This document shows positions 7,639 to 16,770 of a DNA stretch of 64,000 nucleotides, piece after piece. Under the pieces are notes generated by a model. That model was not told where the DNA came from. It was given only the letters and a program-made list of their open reading frames with translations, and searched no databases. A program made the translations under genes and the position numbers. Positions within the stretch are counted from its first letter, which is position 1; every line of letters starts with the position of its first letter. Source of the stretch: Hyphomicrobiales bacterium (lineage in GTDB: Bacteria; Pseudomonadota; Alphaproteobacteria; Rhizobiales; Rhizobiaceae); the NCBI GenBank assembly GCA_900465915.1, contig UBKJ01000029.1:65573-129572 (forward strand). Direction: 5' to 3'.

Positions 7639-9819
7639 TTAGTCCGCCTTGGGCTTGTCCGGTGAAGCGGGAGCGGCCGGCGCGGGCTGTTGCTGGTCCG
7701 GCTTCTTGTCTTCCGGCTGCGGGGCGGCCGGCTGGGCGGGCTGCGTCTCGGTCGGTTTCGGCGCGTCCGGCTTGGGCGCGTCAGGCTTCTGCTCGGCAGG
7801 CTTGGTCTGATCGGGTTTATTAGCCTGATCGGGCTGGGCCGGCTTGGCGTCTTCCGTCTTGGGCGCTTCAGGCTTCTGGTCCGCAGGCTTCTGGTCGGTC
7901 GGCTGCGGCTGATCGGCGGGCTTGGTCTGGTCCGGCTGGGCGGGCTTCGACTCGTCCGTCTTCGGGGCGTCGGGCTTTTGATCCGCCGGCTTCTGCTCCA
8001 CGGGCTTGGCCTCGGCCGGCTTGGCTTCGTCCGCCTTCGGCGCCTCGGTCTTCTGGTCGGCCGGCTTCAGCTGATCGGAGGCCGGCTGGCCCGGCAGGTC
8101 GGGCAGGCCCTTCTTCAGCTTCTCCTGGATCTTGACCAGGTCCTCCGGCTCGGGCTTGCCGGCGATGGCGTGGTTCCACTGGAAGGTGGCCTCCAGCCGC
8201 CGGCCGGCGCGCCAATAGGCGTCGCCGAGATGGTCGTTGATGGTCGGGTCCTCGGGGCGCAGCTTCACCGCCTTGTCCAGCTCCGTCACCGCCTCGTCGT
8301 AGCGGCCGAGCTGGTAATAGGCCCAGCCGAGCGAATCGACGATGTAGCCGTCCTGCGGGCGCAGGTCGACCGCCTTGCGGATCATGTCGAGCGCCTTGTC
8401 GAGATGCTCGCCCCGGTCGACCCAGCTATAGCCGAGATAGTTCAGCACCTGCGGCTGGTCGGGGTAAAGCTCCAGCGCCTTGTCGAAATTGGGCTCGGCC
8501 TTGTCCCATTGCTTGAGCCGCTCATAGGCGATGCCGCGCTGGTAGAAGATCGACCAGTCCTTGCGCTCGGGCGTCGGGATCTGCTCCACCGCCGCGTCGT
8601 AGACCTTGGCGGCCTCGGCGAAATTCTTGTCCTGCCCGTAGACGCCGCCCAGCGCCAGATAGCCGCGCATGTCGGTCTTGTCGCGCGCCAGCAGGCTGCG
8701 CAGCTGCTCGACGGCGTCGGCGGTCTTGCCGCTTTCGGCGAGGTTGAGCGCGCGCTGCATCTCGGCGTCGCGGCGGAAGGGCGACTTCTCCGGCACGCGG
8801 CCGTAATAATCGACCGCCTTGTCGGGCTGGCGCAGCTTGGCCGAGATGTCGCCGAGCTGGTAGAGAGTGGCGTCGTTGTCGGGGCGCAGCGGCAGCGACA
8901 TTTGCAGATAGAGCTTGGCGAAGGCCTCGGCGCCGCTGCGGTTGATGGCGGTGCCGAGCGTGTAGAGCACCTCGCCCGCGCCCTGCTGCGGCGTCTGGAT
9001 CAGGCGGTCGTATTTCTGGCCGGCCTCGATGCCGCGGCGCATCTCGGCGATGGTCATGCGGCCGTTGAGCAGCTCCTCCGCCTCCTTGAGCGTCTGCAGG
9101 GCGCCGTCCTTGTCGCCCTGCCGGAGCTTGAACGAGGCGTAGGCCATGACGATGCGCTCATAGGTGTCGGGCGCGGCGGCCCCGCCGGGGCGGTCGTCCA
9201 GCGACTGCTGGTAGAGGTCGCGCGCGTCCTGCTTGCGGCCGGAAAGATCGGCGATCAGCGCGGCGTTGTAGGTGCGGAACAGGCCGTACCATTCCGGCCC
9301 CTTGAGGCCGCGCACGTCGGCGAGCGCCTGGCGCGCGTCGCCCTGCCCGACCTTGGCCCAGGCGTCGAGCAGCGAGGTGGCCAGGCTGTCCATGTCGGAC
9401 GAGGCCGACAGCTTCAGGAGCGGGCCGACCTTGCGGTACTGCTTGCGCGCCATGGCGTCGATGGCGAGCGCCACGCGCGAGAAACGCTCGATCTCCGGCA
9501 CGGAGCGCAGCTCGCGCGCCAAAGGCATCGCCTCCTTGAAGCGGCCCTCGGTGAGAAGCACCAGCAGCAGGTCCTGCTTGATCTGGCCGTCGCCGGGATC
9601 GAAGGCCATGGCCTGGCGGTAGAAATCGATGGCCTGCGAGAGGTTGTTGTCCGATTCGGCGGTGCGTCCGGCGAGGAAGGCGCCCGCGAAGGAGCCGGCG
9701 CGGACGATGGGCGCCGGGTCGGACGGCGCCTTGGCCGCCGCCGCGCCCGGCAGCGCCACGCTCGCCAGGCCCAAGAGAAGCAAACCATAAAACCGGCTCT
9801 GTTTCGATCCTTGCCGCAT
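7639..9819 (-). CDS. Exported TPR-repeat protein with Pro/Lys/Gln-rich tail
   Basis: A 726-residue protein likely to act as a periplasmic or membrane-attached scaffold; no enzyme domain is visible. The start at 9819 is preferred over an in-frame one 165 bp upstream because AAGAGGATAAGG precedes it and it opens directly into a signal peptide (FYGLLLLGLASVALPGAAAA, cleavage about residue 29). Then come many tetratricopeptide repeats, clearest in residues about 440-560 (for example LNYLGYSWVDRGEHLDKAL and VDSLGWAYYQLGRYDEAV). The last 148 residues (about 579-726) are low complexity and made from duplicated ADQKP, APKTDE and KPAQPDQ units. Downstream of ispB on the same strand. Confidence 0.85.
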   Translation of the reverse strand: MRQGSKQSRFYGLLLLGLASVALPGAAAAKAPSDPAPIVRAGSFAGAFLAGRTAESDNNLSQAIDFYRQAMAFDPGDGQIKQDLLLVLLTEGRFKEAMPLARELRSVPEIERFSRVALAIDAMARKQYRKVGPLLKLSASSDMDSLATSLLDAWAKVGQGDARQALADVRGLKGPEWYGLFRTYNAALIADLSGRKQDARDLYQQSLDDRPGGAAAPDTYERIVMAYASFKLRQGDKDGALQTLKEAEELLNGRMTIAEMRRGIEAGQKYDRLIQTPQQGAGEVLYTLGTAINRSGAEAFAKLYLQMSLPLRPDNDATLYQLGDISAKLRQPDKAVDYYGRVPEKSPFRRDAEMQRALNLAESGKTADAVEQLRSLLARDKTDMRGYLALGGVYGQDKNFAEAAKVYDAAVEQIPTPERKDWSIFYQRGIAYERLKQWDKAEPNFDKALELYPDQPQVLNYLGYSWVDRGEHLDKALDMIRKAVDLRPQDGYIVDSLGWAYYQLGRYDEAVTELDKAVKLRPEDPTINDHLGDAYWRAGRRLEATFQWNHAIAGKPEPEDLVKIQEKLKKGLPDLPGQPASDQLKPADQKTEAPKADEAKPAEAKPVEQKPADQKPDAPKTDESKPAQPDQTKPADQPQPTDQKPADQKPEAPKTEDAKPAQPDQANKPDQTKPAEQKPDAPKPDAPKPTETQPAQPAAPQPEDKKPDQQQPAPAAPASPDKPKAD

Positions 9820-10012
9820 GAAGCCCTTATCCTCTTTTCGATTCCCCGCAGCGCGCTGGCTGCCGGCCTGAATTGTCGGCCTGGCCGGAACTGGCGCGCC
9901 AAGCATGGCCTTTTTGGGATGGCGGGGCAAGAAAGCTTCCCGGCCGGAAGGCTTTCCGCCCTGACGCGCATGATCCGAACGCAAGACCGCGTCGCGCCCC
10001 GGCCGGAACGCC

Positions 10013-11029
10013 TTAATTAACGCGGCTGATGCAGAAGTCGATCACCTCGACCAGCGCGTCCTTCTCGGGCGTCGCGGCCAGCGGGGCCAGCGCGTCGCGG
10101 GCGATCTCGCCGAAATGGCGGGCGCGCTGCACCGTGTCGGCGATGGCGCCGTGCCGGGTCATCAGGCCGATCGCCTTTTCGAGCGCGGCGTCGTCATTGG
10201 CGCCCTCCTCGATCGAGCGCTTCCAGAAGGCGCGCTCGTCGGGCGCGCCGCGGCGCCAGCTCAGGATCACCGGCATGGTGATCTTGCCCTCGCGGAAATC
10301 GTCGCCGACGTTCTTGCCCAGCGCCGAGGCGTCGCCGCCATAGTCGAGCGCGTCGTCGACGAGCTGGAAGGCGAGGCCGAGATTGAGCCCGTAGGAGCGC
10401 AGCGCCACCCGGTCGGCGCGCGGCGCGCCGGCGATGATGGGGCCGACCTCGGCGGCGGCCGAGAACAGCGCCGCCGTCTTGGCCTTGATGACGGCCAGAT
10501 ATTCGTCCTCGGTGGTCTCCATGTTCTTGGCGGCGGCGAGCTGCATCACCTCGCCCTCGGCGATGACGGAAGCGGAGGTGGCGAGCACGTCGAGCGCGTC
10601 GAGCGAGCCGACGTCGACCATCATCTTGAAGGCCTGGCCGAGCAGGAAGTCGCCGACCAGGACGCTCGCCTGGTTGCCCCAGATCATGCGCGCGGTGCTC
10701 TTGCCGCGCCGCATGTCGCTCTCGTCGACCACGTCGTCATGGAGGAGCGTGGCGGTGTGCATGAACTCGACGGCGGTGGCGAGGCGCACATGGCCGTCGC
10801 CCTGGTAGCCGGACATGCGGGCCGCGGCGAGCGTCATCATCGGGCGCAGGCGCTTGCCGCCCGAGGAGATCAGGTGGTTGGCGACCTCGGGGATCATCTC
10901 GACGTCGGAGCCGGCCTTGGACAGGATCAGCTCGTTCACCCGCGCCATGTCGGCCCTCGTCAGGTCGACCAGCGGCTGGACCGAACCTTCCTGCTTCTTC
11001 TTCCCGTCGAGGTTGAGAACCACACCCAA
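10013..11029 (-). CDS. ispB: Polyprenyl diphosphate synthase (octaprenyl type)
   Basis: Trans-isoprenyl diphosphate synthase, which extends farnesyl or geranyl diphosphate with isopentenyl diphosphate to make the side chain of ubiquinone. Both Asp-rich motifs are present: LLHDDVVDESDMRRG with Asp98, Asp99 and Asp102, and LVDDALDYGGD with Asp225, Asp226 and Asp229. The GGKRLRP substrate-binding motif is at 58-64. The 338 residues fit the long-chain class; chain length (C50 is usual in this order) cannot be read directly. Divergent from the DUF2007 gene. Confidence 0.93.
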   Translation of the reverse strand: MGVVLNLDGKKKQEGSVQPLVDLTRADMARVNELILSKAGSDVEMIPEVANHLISSGGKRLRPMMTLAAARMSGYQGDGHVRLATAVEFMHTATLLHDDVVDESDMRRGKSTARMIWGNQASVLVGDFLLGQAFKMMVDVGSLDALDVLATSASVIAEGEVMQLAAAKNMETTEDEYLAVIKAKTAALFSAAAEVGPIIAGAPRADRVALRSYGLNLGLAFQLVDDALDYGGDASALGKNVGDDFREGKITMPVILSWRRGAPDERAFWKRSIEEGANDDAALEKAIGLMTRHGAIADTVQRARHFGEIARDALAPLAATPEKDALVEVIDFCISRVN

Positions 11030-11178
11030 TGCCGTTTCTCCGTCTATCGGCCGCCACCATATGGAAGCCGGCCCAAATGCTCAAGCCCCGGCGCCGGAGC
11101 CGCTTTCGTCCCGTTCCGGTCTGTTCATCATTGCTGGCGGCCATTGTCAATGGCGGCGATTGGCGACAAAGTGCGCCG

Positions 11179-11400
11179 ATGATCGAATTGATGCGCACAA
11201 ACGATTCCGTTCTCCTGTCCTTCGCCGAGGCCCTGATGAAGGAGGCGGGAATCGCCTATTTCATCGCCGACGCCAATATGAGCGTGCTGGAAGGCTCGCT
11301 CGGCGTGCTGCCGCGCCGGCTGATGGTGGAGGCCGACCGGGTCGACGAGGCCCGCCGCGTGCTGACCGACGCGGGCGTCGCGGACGAGCTGAAAAAATGA
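11179..11400 (+). CDS. DUF2007 domain protein
   Basis: A 73-residue protein of the DUF2007 family (putative signal-transducing or substrate-sensing small domain, fold related to PII-like proteins). It opens MIELMRTNDSVLLSFAEALMKEAGI and contains the typical VLEGSLGVLPRRLMVEADRV region in pieces (residues about 34-53), followed by the ARRVLTDAG helix. I chose the ATG at 11179, not the in-frame one at 11029, because only this part matches the family. Its stop overlaps the ATG of the downstream methyltransferase (ATGA), so the two are coupled. Confidence 0.85.
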   Translation: MIELMRTNDSVLLSFAEALMKEAGIAYFIADANMSVLEGSLGVLPRRLMVEADRVDEARRVLTDAGVADELKK

Positions 11401-12188
11401 CCGGCCCGCAGGAAGCGGGCGAGACGCTCGACATATTCCATCGCGGCGCGTTCCATCTGGTTCAACCAAAATTGAAGGGCCACCGCTCCGGCGTCGACGC
11501 GATGATCCTCGCCGCCGCCGTCCCCGACGGCTTTGAGGGCCGCGTGGCGGACCTCGGCGCGGGCGCCGGCGCGGCCGGGCTGGCGATCGCCGCGCGCTGC
11601 CCGGCCACGACCGTCGCGCTCGTCGAGCGCTCGCCCTTCATGGCCGGCTTCGCGCGCCGCACGCTCGCCCATCCGCTCAACGCCGCGCTCGCGGCCCGCG
11701 TCGCGGTGATCGAGGCCGACGTGGCGCTGGCCGGCAAGGCGCGCGCGGCGGCGGGGCTTTCGGACAACGGCTTCGACTTCGCCGTCATGAACCCGCCCTT
11801 CAACGAGGCCGCCGACCGGCGGACGCCCGACCCGCTGCGCGCCGAGGCGCATGTCATGCCCGAGGGCATGTTCGAGCGCTGGCTGCGCACGGCCGCCGCC
11901 ATCGTGCGGCCGGGCGGCGGTATCGCCGCGATCGCGCGGCCGGGCTCGATCCGGCCGATCCTCGACGCGATGCAGGGCCGCTTCGGCGGCTTGCGGATCG
12001 TCGCCGTGCATCCGCGCGCCGACGCCGCCGCCATCCGCATCGTGGTCGCGGGCCTGCGCGGCAGCCGCGCCGGCCTGTCGCTGGAGCCGCCTCTCGTGCT
12101 GCACGGCGCGACGGGCCACGGCTTCACCCCGCGCGCCGACGCCATCAACAACGGCCAGGCGGGCCTGTTCACGCCGCCCGCGCATTGA
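11397..12188 (+). CDS. TrmN6-type SAM-dependent methyltransferase
   Basis: Small class I methyltransferase of 263 residues, likely to N6-methylate adenine in RNA (the E. coli relative TrmN6 modifies A37 of tRNA1-Val). The SAM-binding motif I is [10 protein letters not shown] at residues 52-61, and the N6-adenine catalytic motif NPPF is at 132-135. The N-terminal [12 protein letters not shown] segment (residues 29-40) is typical of this subgroup. It starts on the ATGA overlap with the DUF2007 gene and is followed by nhaA. A protein-glutamine or DNA target cannot be excluded on motif alone. Confidence 0.85.
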   Translation: MTGPQEAGETLDIFHRGAFHLVQPKLKGHRSGVDAMILAAAVPDGFEGRVADLGAGAGAAGLAIAARCPATTVALVERSPFMAGFARRTLAHPLNAALAARVAVIEADVALAGKARAAAGLSDNGFDFAVMNPPFNEAADRRTPDPLRAEAHVMPEGMFERWLRTAAAIVRPGGGIAAIARPGSIRPILDAMQGRFGGLRIVAVHPRADAAAIRIVVAGLRGSRAGLSLEPPLVLHGATGHGFTPRADAINNGQAGLFTPPAH

Positions 12189-12241
12189 AACGCCCGGCGA
12201 AAGACCATATCTCCCGGCTTGAAAGCCCACAACGGAAGCCG

Positions 12242-13417
12242 ATGCATCACAGCCCCGCCCGCCCCGTCTCCATCCTGCGCCGCTTCCTCGACAGCGAGGC
12301 CTCCGGCGGCGTCGTGCTGATGGCCTCGGCGGCGCTGGCGCTGATCGTCGCCAATTCGCCGCTGGCGGAAGGCTATTTCGCCGCGCTCCATGTCCATGTC
12401 GGGCCGCTCAGCCTGACGCACTGGATCAACGACGCGCTGATGGCGGTCTTCTTCCTCTTGGTAGGGCTGGAGATCAAGCGCGAGATGCTGGACGGGCAGC
12501 TGGCGAGCTGGTCCAACCGCATCCTGCCGGGGATCGCGGCGGCGGGCGGGGTGATCCTGCCGGCGCTGATCTTCACGGCGCTCAACCACGCCGACCCGGC
12601 GCGGGCGCGCGGCTGGGCGGTGCCCTCGGCCACCGACATCGCCTTCGCGCTCGGCGTGCTGTCGCTGCTGGGGCCGCGCGTTCCGTCGAGCCTGAAAGTG
12701 TTCCTGGCGACGCTGGCGATCCTCGACGACCTGGCGGCGATCGTCATCATCGCGCTGTTCTATACGAGCGACCTGTCCCTGCCCTGGCTCGGCGGCGCGG
12801 CGGCCGTGCTCGCGGCGCTGGTCGCGCTCAACCGCGCGGGCGTCAGCCGGCTGCTCCCCTATCTTATCGGCGGCGCGGTGTTGTGGGTCATGGTGTTCAA
12901 TTCCGGCGTCCACGCCACGGTGGCGGGGGTGCTGACGGCGCTGACCGTCCCGCTGCGGCCCGCCAAGGCGCGGCCCGACGACATGACCTCGCCGCTGCAC
13001 AGGCTCGAACATGCGCTGGCCAAGCCCGTCGCCTTCCTGATCGTGCCGGTCTTCGGCTTCGCCAACGCCGGCATCTCCTTCGCCGGCATGGACGCCTCCG
13101 TGCTCGGCGACCGGCTGACGCTCGGCGTGCTGGCCGGCCTCTTTATAGGCAAGCAGCTCGGCGTGTTCGGCGCGGCCTGGCTCGCCATCCGCGCCGGCCT
13201 CGCGGCGCGGCCGATGGGCGCGACCTGGCCGCAGCTCTACGGCGTGGCGGTGCTGTGCGGCATCGGCTTCACCATGAGCATCTTCATCGGCCTTCTCTCC
13301 TTCCCCTCCGAGCATATGCAGGACGAGACCAAGATCGGCGTGCTGGCCGGCTCGGCGCTTTCGGCCGTCTGCGGCTTCGTCCTCCTCCGCCTCGTCGCCA
13401 CCCGCACCCGCATCTGA
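12242..13417 (+). CDS. nhaA: Na+/H+ antiporter NhaA
   Basis: Inner-membrane antiporter that expels Na+ or Li+ in exchange for protons and controls pH. The 391-residue product follows the E. coli protein almost end to end: [10 protein letters not shown] near 18-27, [10 protein letters not shown] near 72-81, [10 protein letters not shown] at 131-140, and the ion-binding pair Asp162-Asp163 in AILDDLAAI. It also has [10 protein letters not shown] near the C-terminus. A TTG 57 bp upstream is in frame, but the ATG at 12242 follows GGAAG and aligns with known N-termini, so I use it. Co-directional with the methyltransferase, 53 bp apart. Confidence 0.95.
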   Translation: MHHSPARPVSILRRFLDSEASGGVVLMASAALALIVANSPLAEGYFAALHVHVGPLSLTHWINDALMAVFFLLVGLEIKREMLDGQLASWSNRILPGIAAAGGVILPALIFTALNHADPARARGWAVPSATDIAFALGVLSLLGPRVPSSLKVFLATLAILDDLAAIVIIALFYTSDLSLPWLGGAAAVLAALVALNRAGVSRLLPYLIGGAVLWVMVFNSGVHATVAGVLTALTVPLRPAKARPDDMTSPLHRLEHALAKPVAFLIVPVFGFANAGISFAGMDASVLGDRLTLGVLAGLFIGKQLGVFGAAWLAIRAGLAARPMGATWPQLYGVAVLCGIGFTMSIFIGLLSFPSEHMQDETKIGVLAGSALSAVCGFVLLRLVATRTRI

Positions 13418-13433
13418 AACAGGAGCGCCCGCC

Positions 13434-14297
13434 ATGCCCCGCCTGCTCAAACGCCTGATCCCGCGCCGGTTCCGCGCCGCGGCGGTCGAAATCCCGGTGG
13501 TCCGGCTCTCGGGCGCGATCATGGCCGGCGGCTCGGCGCTGCGGCCGACGCTGTCGCTGGCGGGCGTCGCGGGCGTGCTGGAGAAGGCGTTTTCCGACAG
13601 GGACGCGCCGGCCGTCGCCATCGCGCTCAATTCGCCCGGCGGCTCGCCGGTGCAGTCGCGGCTGATCTTCCGCCGCATCCGCGACCTCGCCACGGAGCAC
13701 GACAAGAAGGTCTTCGTCTTCGTCGAGGACGTGGCGGCCTCGGGCGGCTACATGATCGCGCTGGCCGGCGACGCGATCGTCGCCGACCCCTCCTCCATCG
13801 TGGGCTCCATCGGCGTGGTCTCGGCCTCGTTCGGCTTCACCGAGATGCTGAAGAAGATCGGCGTCGAGCGCCGCGTGCACACGGCGGGCGCCAACAAGGC
13901 GGTGCTGGACCCGTTCCAGCCGGAAAAGCCGGAGGACGTGGAGCGGCTGAAGGCGCTGCAGCTCGAAATCCACGCCACCTTCATCGCCATGGTGAAGGAG
14001 CGTCGCGGCGCGAGGCTCGCCGACGATCCCGACCTCTTCACCGGCCTGTTCTGGACCGGCGCCAAAGCGCAGGCGCTGGGCCTGATCGACGGGCTCGGCG
14101 ACATGCGCAGCCACCTGCGCATGCTCTATGGCGACAAGGTGAAGCTGCGGGCGATCCAGCCGCAGCGCGGGCTCCTGGGCCGCAAGGTCCCCGGCGTCAG
14201 CGTGGCGGCCGATCCGGCGGCGCTTGCGGCGCAGTTCGGCGAGGGCCTGCTGTCGGTGGCGGAAGAAAAAGCGCTTCTGGCCCGTTACGGGCTTTGA
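13434..14297 (+). CDS. S49 family serine peptidase (SppA/SohB type)
   Basis: Probable signal-peptide peptidase or related membrane-associated protease of 287 residues. The Ser-Lys dyad is visible: Ser103 in AASGGYM and Lys155 in TAGANKAVLDPF, 52 residues apart as in single-domain SppA proteins. NSPGG at 66-70 is the other family motif. Unlike many SppA proteins it has no clear N-terminal membrane anchor; the first 15 residues are basic instead, so it may bind the membrane peripherally. AGGAG lies before the ATG, 16 bp after nhaA. Confidence 0.88.
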   Translation: MPRLLKRLIPRRFRAAAVEIPVVRLSGAIMAGGSALRPTLSLAGVAGVLEKAFSDRDAPAVAIALNSPGGSPVQSRLIFRRIRDLATEHDKKVFVFVEDVAASGGYMIALAGDAIVADPSSIVGSIGVVSASFGFTEMLKKIGVERRVHTAGANKAVLDPFQPEKPEDVERLKALQLEIHATFIAMVKERRGARLADDPDLFTGLFWTGAKAQALGLIDGLGDMRSHLRMLYGDKVKLRAIQPQRGLLGRKVPGVSVAADPAALAAQFGEGLLSVAEEKALLARYGL

Positions 14298-14389
14298 ATT
14301 CCATGGATTAACCATGATATGCTGCTAGAAACCGTCGCAGATGACGGGCGGGCGGCGTTGCGCGCCCGCAGATTCCAAGGACGAGAGGC

Positions 14390-14575
14390 ATGCCCCAGCT
14401 TGTTTTTCTGCTGCTGATCATCGTGGCGGCATGGTACGGATACCGCTCCTTCAAGCGCGAGGCGGCGCGCGTGTCGCAGCGCGTCCGGCAGGCCGAGCAG
14501 GAAGCCCGCAACCGCGCCCACGGCACGCTGGTGCAGGACCCCAAGACCGGCGAATATTACGTCCGCAAGGACTGA
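14390..14575 (+). CDS. Small membrane-anchored protein
   Basis: A 61-residue protein of unknown function: one N-terminal membrane helix ([15 protein letters not shown], residues about 4-18), a charged helical middle, and a C-terminal [15 protein letters not shown] motif. The closing motif resembles short zinc-ribbon-like or PP0621-type tails seen in many proteobacterial small proteins. GAGAGG precedes the ATG. It sits between the peptidase and ispE on the same strand. Confidence 0.7.
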   Translation: MPQLVFLLLIIVAAWYGYRSFKREAARVSQRVRQAEQEARNRAHGTLVQDPKTGEYYVRKD

Positions 14576-14651
14576 CCGGCGCTTCCGCTTTCCCATCGCA
14601 TCGACAGACGCGGGCGGCGGCGGCCGGCCGCCAAACGCCCCGGGCCGAATC

Positions 14652-15551
14652 ATGACCGACCTATCCACGGCGCCTGCCGCGCGCGAGCGGCTCGCGCCGG
14701 CGAAAATCAATCTGGCGCTGCACGTGACCGGCCGCCGCGACGACGGCTATCACCTTCTCGACATGCTGGTGGCCTTCGCCGGCCATGGCGACCTGATCCG
14801 CGTGGCGGCGGCGGAGGCGGACGGCTTCACCGTTGGCGGGCGCTTCGGCGCCGGCGTGCCGCGCGACGGCGGCAACCTGGTGCTGCGGGCCCGCGACGCT
14901 TTGCGCGCGCACGCCGGGCGCGACCTGCCGCCGGTGGCGATCCATCTCGACAAGCGCCTGCCGGTGGCGGCGGGCGTCGGCGGCGGCTCCAGCGACGCCG
15001 CCGCGACGCTGCTGGCGCTCAACGATTTCTGGGGCCTCGGCCTGGAGGTGGAGACGCTCGCGGCGCTCGGCCTGCCGCTTGGCGCCGACCTGCCCATGTG
15101 CCTGCACGGCGCGGCCGACGGCGCGCCGCTGACCGCGCGCGGCATCGGCGAGGCGCTGTCGCCGGCGCGAGGCCTGCCGGCCCTGCCGCTGCTGCTGGTC
15201 AACGACGGCACGGCCGTCTCCACGCCGGAGGTCTTTCGCGCGCTCACGCGCCGCGACAATCCGGCCCTGCCCGCGCCGCGTCCGGGCGACGTCGCCGCAC
15301 TTTGCGCGCAGCTGAAATCCGCGCGCAACGACCTCTTGCCCGCCGCGCTCGGCCTCGCGCCGCAGATCGCCGCCAAGCTGGCGCTGCTCGACGCGCAGGG
15401 GCCGCTGCACACGCAGATGTCCGGCTCTGGCGCGACCTGCTTCGCGATCTTCGAGGACGACGTCGCTGCCAACCGCGCCGCGGACGCGATCGCGGCGCTC
15501 CGGCCCGATTGGTTCGTCCTCGCCACCCGCACCGCGCCGTCGCGCGGGTGA
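14652..15551 (+). CDS. ispE: 4-diphosphocytidyl-2-C-methyl-D-erythritol kinase
   Basis: GHMP kinase of the MEP isoprenoid pathway that phosphorylates the 2-hydroxyl of CDP-methylerythritol. The N-terminal [11 protein letters not shown] (about 15-25) and the ATP-binding motif [14 protein letters not shown] at 104-117 are intact, and [12 protein letters not shown] marks the C-terminal lobe. The 299 residues fit the family. With ispB at 10-11 kb it makes two isoprenoid genes in the window, not in one operon. The stop is followed by a gap of about 450 bp that lacks a clear terminator. Confidence 0.95.
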   Translation: MTDLSTAPAARERLAPAKINLALHVTGRRDDGYHLLDMLVAFAGHGDLIRVAAAEADGFTVGGRFGAGVPRDGGNLVLRARDALRAHAGRDLPPVAIHLDKRLPVAAGVGGGSSDAAATLLALNDFWGLGLEVETLAALGLPLGADLPMCLHGAADGAPLTARGIGEALSPARGLPALPLLLVNDGTAVSTPEVFRALTRRDNPALPAPRPGDVAALCAQLKSARNDLLPAALGLAPQIAAKLALLDAQGPLHTQMSGSGATCFAIFEDDVAANRAADAIAALRPDWFVLATRTAPSRG

Positions 15552-15999
15552 GGATGGCGGCGGAGATGTGAGCGATCTTCCGCCGAGGCTGATGCGCAAA
15601 TTTCGGTTTTCGGCGCGACCTGTTTTTCTCTTTTCTAGAACGACGCGGCCATTCGCGCAGCGGCCGCTGTTGCAACGTTCAAGCCCGGCTGTCCGTACTC
15701 CCCATCCAAGCGTGCAGTCGCGCGCAAGGAACGCTTCCGTCAGCATTCCCACCGTCAATGACGGCTTCCAGAACAATCTGTCTTGCGAGGCAATTGTGGG
15801 CCGGCTATTCGCCCTACGCCAATACACGGCAAAGACCTGCGAAAGGGCGTAGAGCGCCTCCTCGACATTCCTGACATAGATCGCCATCCGATCAAGCAGC
15901 GCCTGTCCGATTCACCAACGCCAATGCTCATGGTAGACTTCGCCATGGCCATCTTTCTGGAACGAACCATCCGCAGCGGACCACGAAAGGAATCATCCT
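15552..15999. other. Gap with a possible minus-strand coding remnant
   Basis: No complete gene. On the minus strand an open stretch from 15911 down to about 15680 reads protein-like (IGQALLDRMAIYVRNVEEAL, then ALSQVFAVYW and FWKPSLTVGMLTEAFLARDC) with balanced composition and no usable upstream start, because a TGA closes it at 15912-15914. It may be the 3' piece of a lost gene. The base composition is lower in GC than the neighbouring core genes, as in the next gene. The last 20 bp hold the ribosome site of that gene. Confidence 0.35.
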
Positions 16000-16485
16000 G
16001 TGAAGCCCATCGCCTATCCCCAGCCGTCGGAATTCATCAAGGCGCTCGCAAAACCTTTCGATGGGGAAGATTTCAGCCAAATCGTAAAGGAATTCGGATT
16101 GTCCTGGACGGACGGCGAGCAGCTCGCGCCCGGGCTGGAGGTCTATAATTTCTCACTGAACGACGCCGGCGTCAGGTTCACCTTCGAGGACGAGGGCGTT
16201 CTGCTGGATCGCGAAGGCCACGATCCCGGCGCAGGGCCGTTCGTCCTGACCAAATGTACGTTCTGGGGACATCAGGACGAGGTGAAACCCTACTCGGGGC
16301 CATTGTGGCGAAACATCTCGTTCGACGATTCATTAGAGACGGCGGTGAGGAAACTCGGAGAACCGTCGAAAATAAACAAACGGGACAATGTCTATTTCTG
16401 GGAATATCCGGGTTTCAGATTGACGATCAATTGGGAGGGAGACGGAAAAATCAGGGTCGTCACCTACTGGATGAAGAAAAACTAG
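16000..16485 (+). CDS. Orphan cytosolic protein, immunity-like
   Basis: Not assigned to a family. The 161-residue protein starts at GTG behind AAAGGA. It has no signal peptide, is acidic to neutral, and alternates strand-forming segments (FNFS-like EVYNFSLNDAGVRFTF, FVLTKCTFWGH) with a C-terminal region ETAVRKLGEPSKINKRDNVY followed by FWEYPGFRLTINWE. A 'helix - LGEP - strand - strand' ending is common in small immunity proteins of contact-dependent toxin systems, so an orphan immunity protein is one possibility (inference). No toxin gene is adjacent. Its GC content is visibly lower than its neighbours, suggesting transfer. Confidence 0.65.
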   Translation: MKPIAYPQPSEFIKALAKPFDGEDFSQIVKEFGLSWTDGEQLAPGLEVYNFSLNDAGVRFTFEDEGVLLDREGHDPGAGPFVLTKCTFWGHQDEVKPYSGPLWRNISFDDSLETAVRKLGEPSKINKRDNVYFWEYPGFRLTINWEGDGKIRVVTYWMKKN

Positions 16486-16770
16486 CAGAGGCGCGAGCGA
16501 GGCGCGCGACAGGCAAGCCGACGTGCACGCGCCTGCTACAGGCGATGCGGTACGATCAGCAGTCGGCTGGCGAGCACATATAACGCCGCCGTCATACAGG
16601 CTCGTCCGTCACGTAGAATGCTAGCACGTAGCTCTAGCAGCATGAGCGCGAAAAGCGCCGCCCGTGGACGAAAGAATGAGACCCATGCGGATAGGCGTAG
16701 ACGGTCGTAGTCTGCGATTTTAGCCCGTTCATCGCCGCCGCGGGGACCCCGCGCCGATCCACGCCAAAGA
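16486..16770. other. Gene-free gap
   Basis: 285 bp without a supported gene between the orphan protein and the GT2-like gene (convergent). Composition is mixed, with several short inverted repeats (for example GCTAGCACGTAGCTC around 16620-16634). Nothing recognisable as a terminator with a T run. Confidence 0.4.

Noticed and set aside
7690..10020. A 776-codon open frame on the plus strand opposite the TPR gene
   Set aside because: It is Leu/Gly/Arg-rich with no domain, has no ribosome site and lies wholly opposite a gene with a signal peptide and TPR repeats. High GC keeps the opposite frame open.
12185..12241. TTG start giving a longer NhaA
   Set aside because: The ATG at 12242 has a GGAAG site and lines up with known NhaA N-termini; the extra 19 residues look like non-coding translation.
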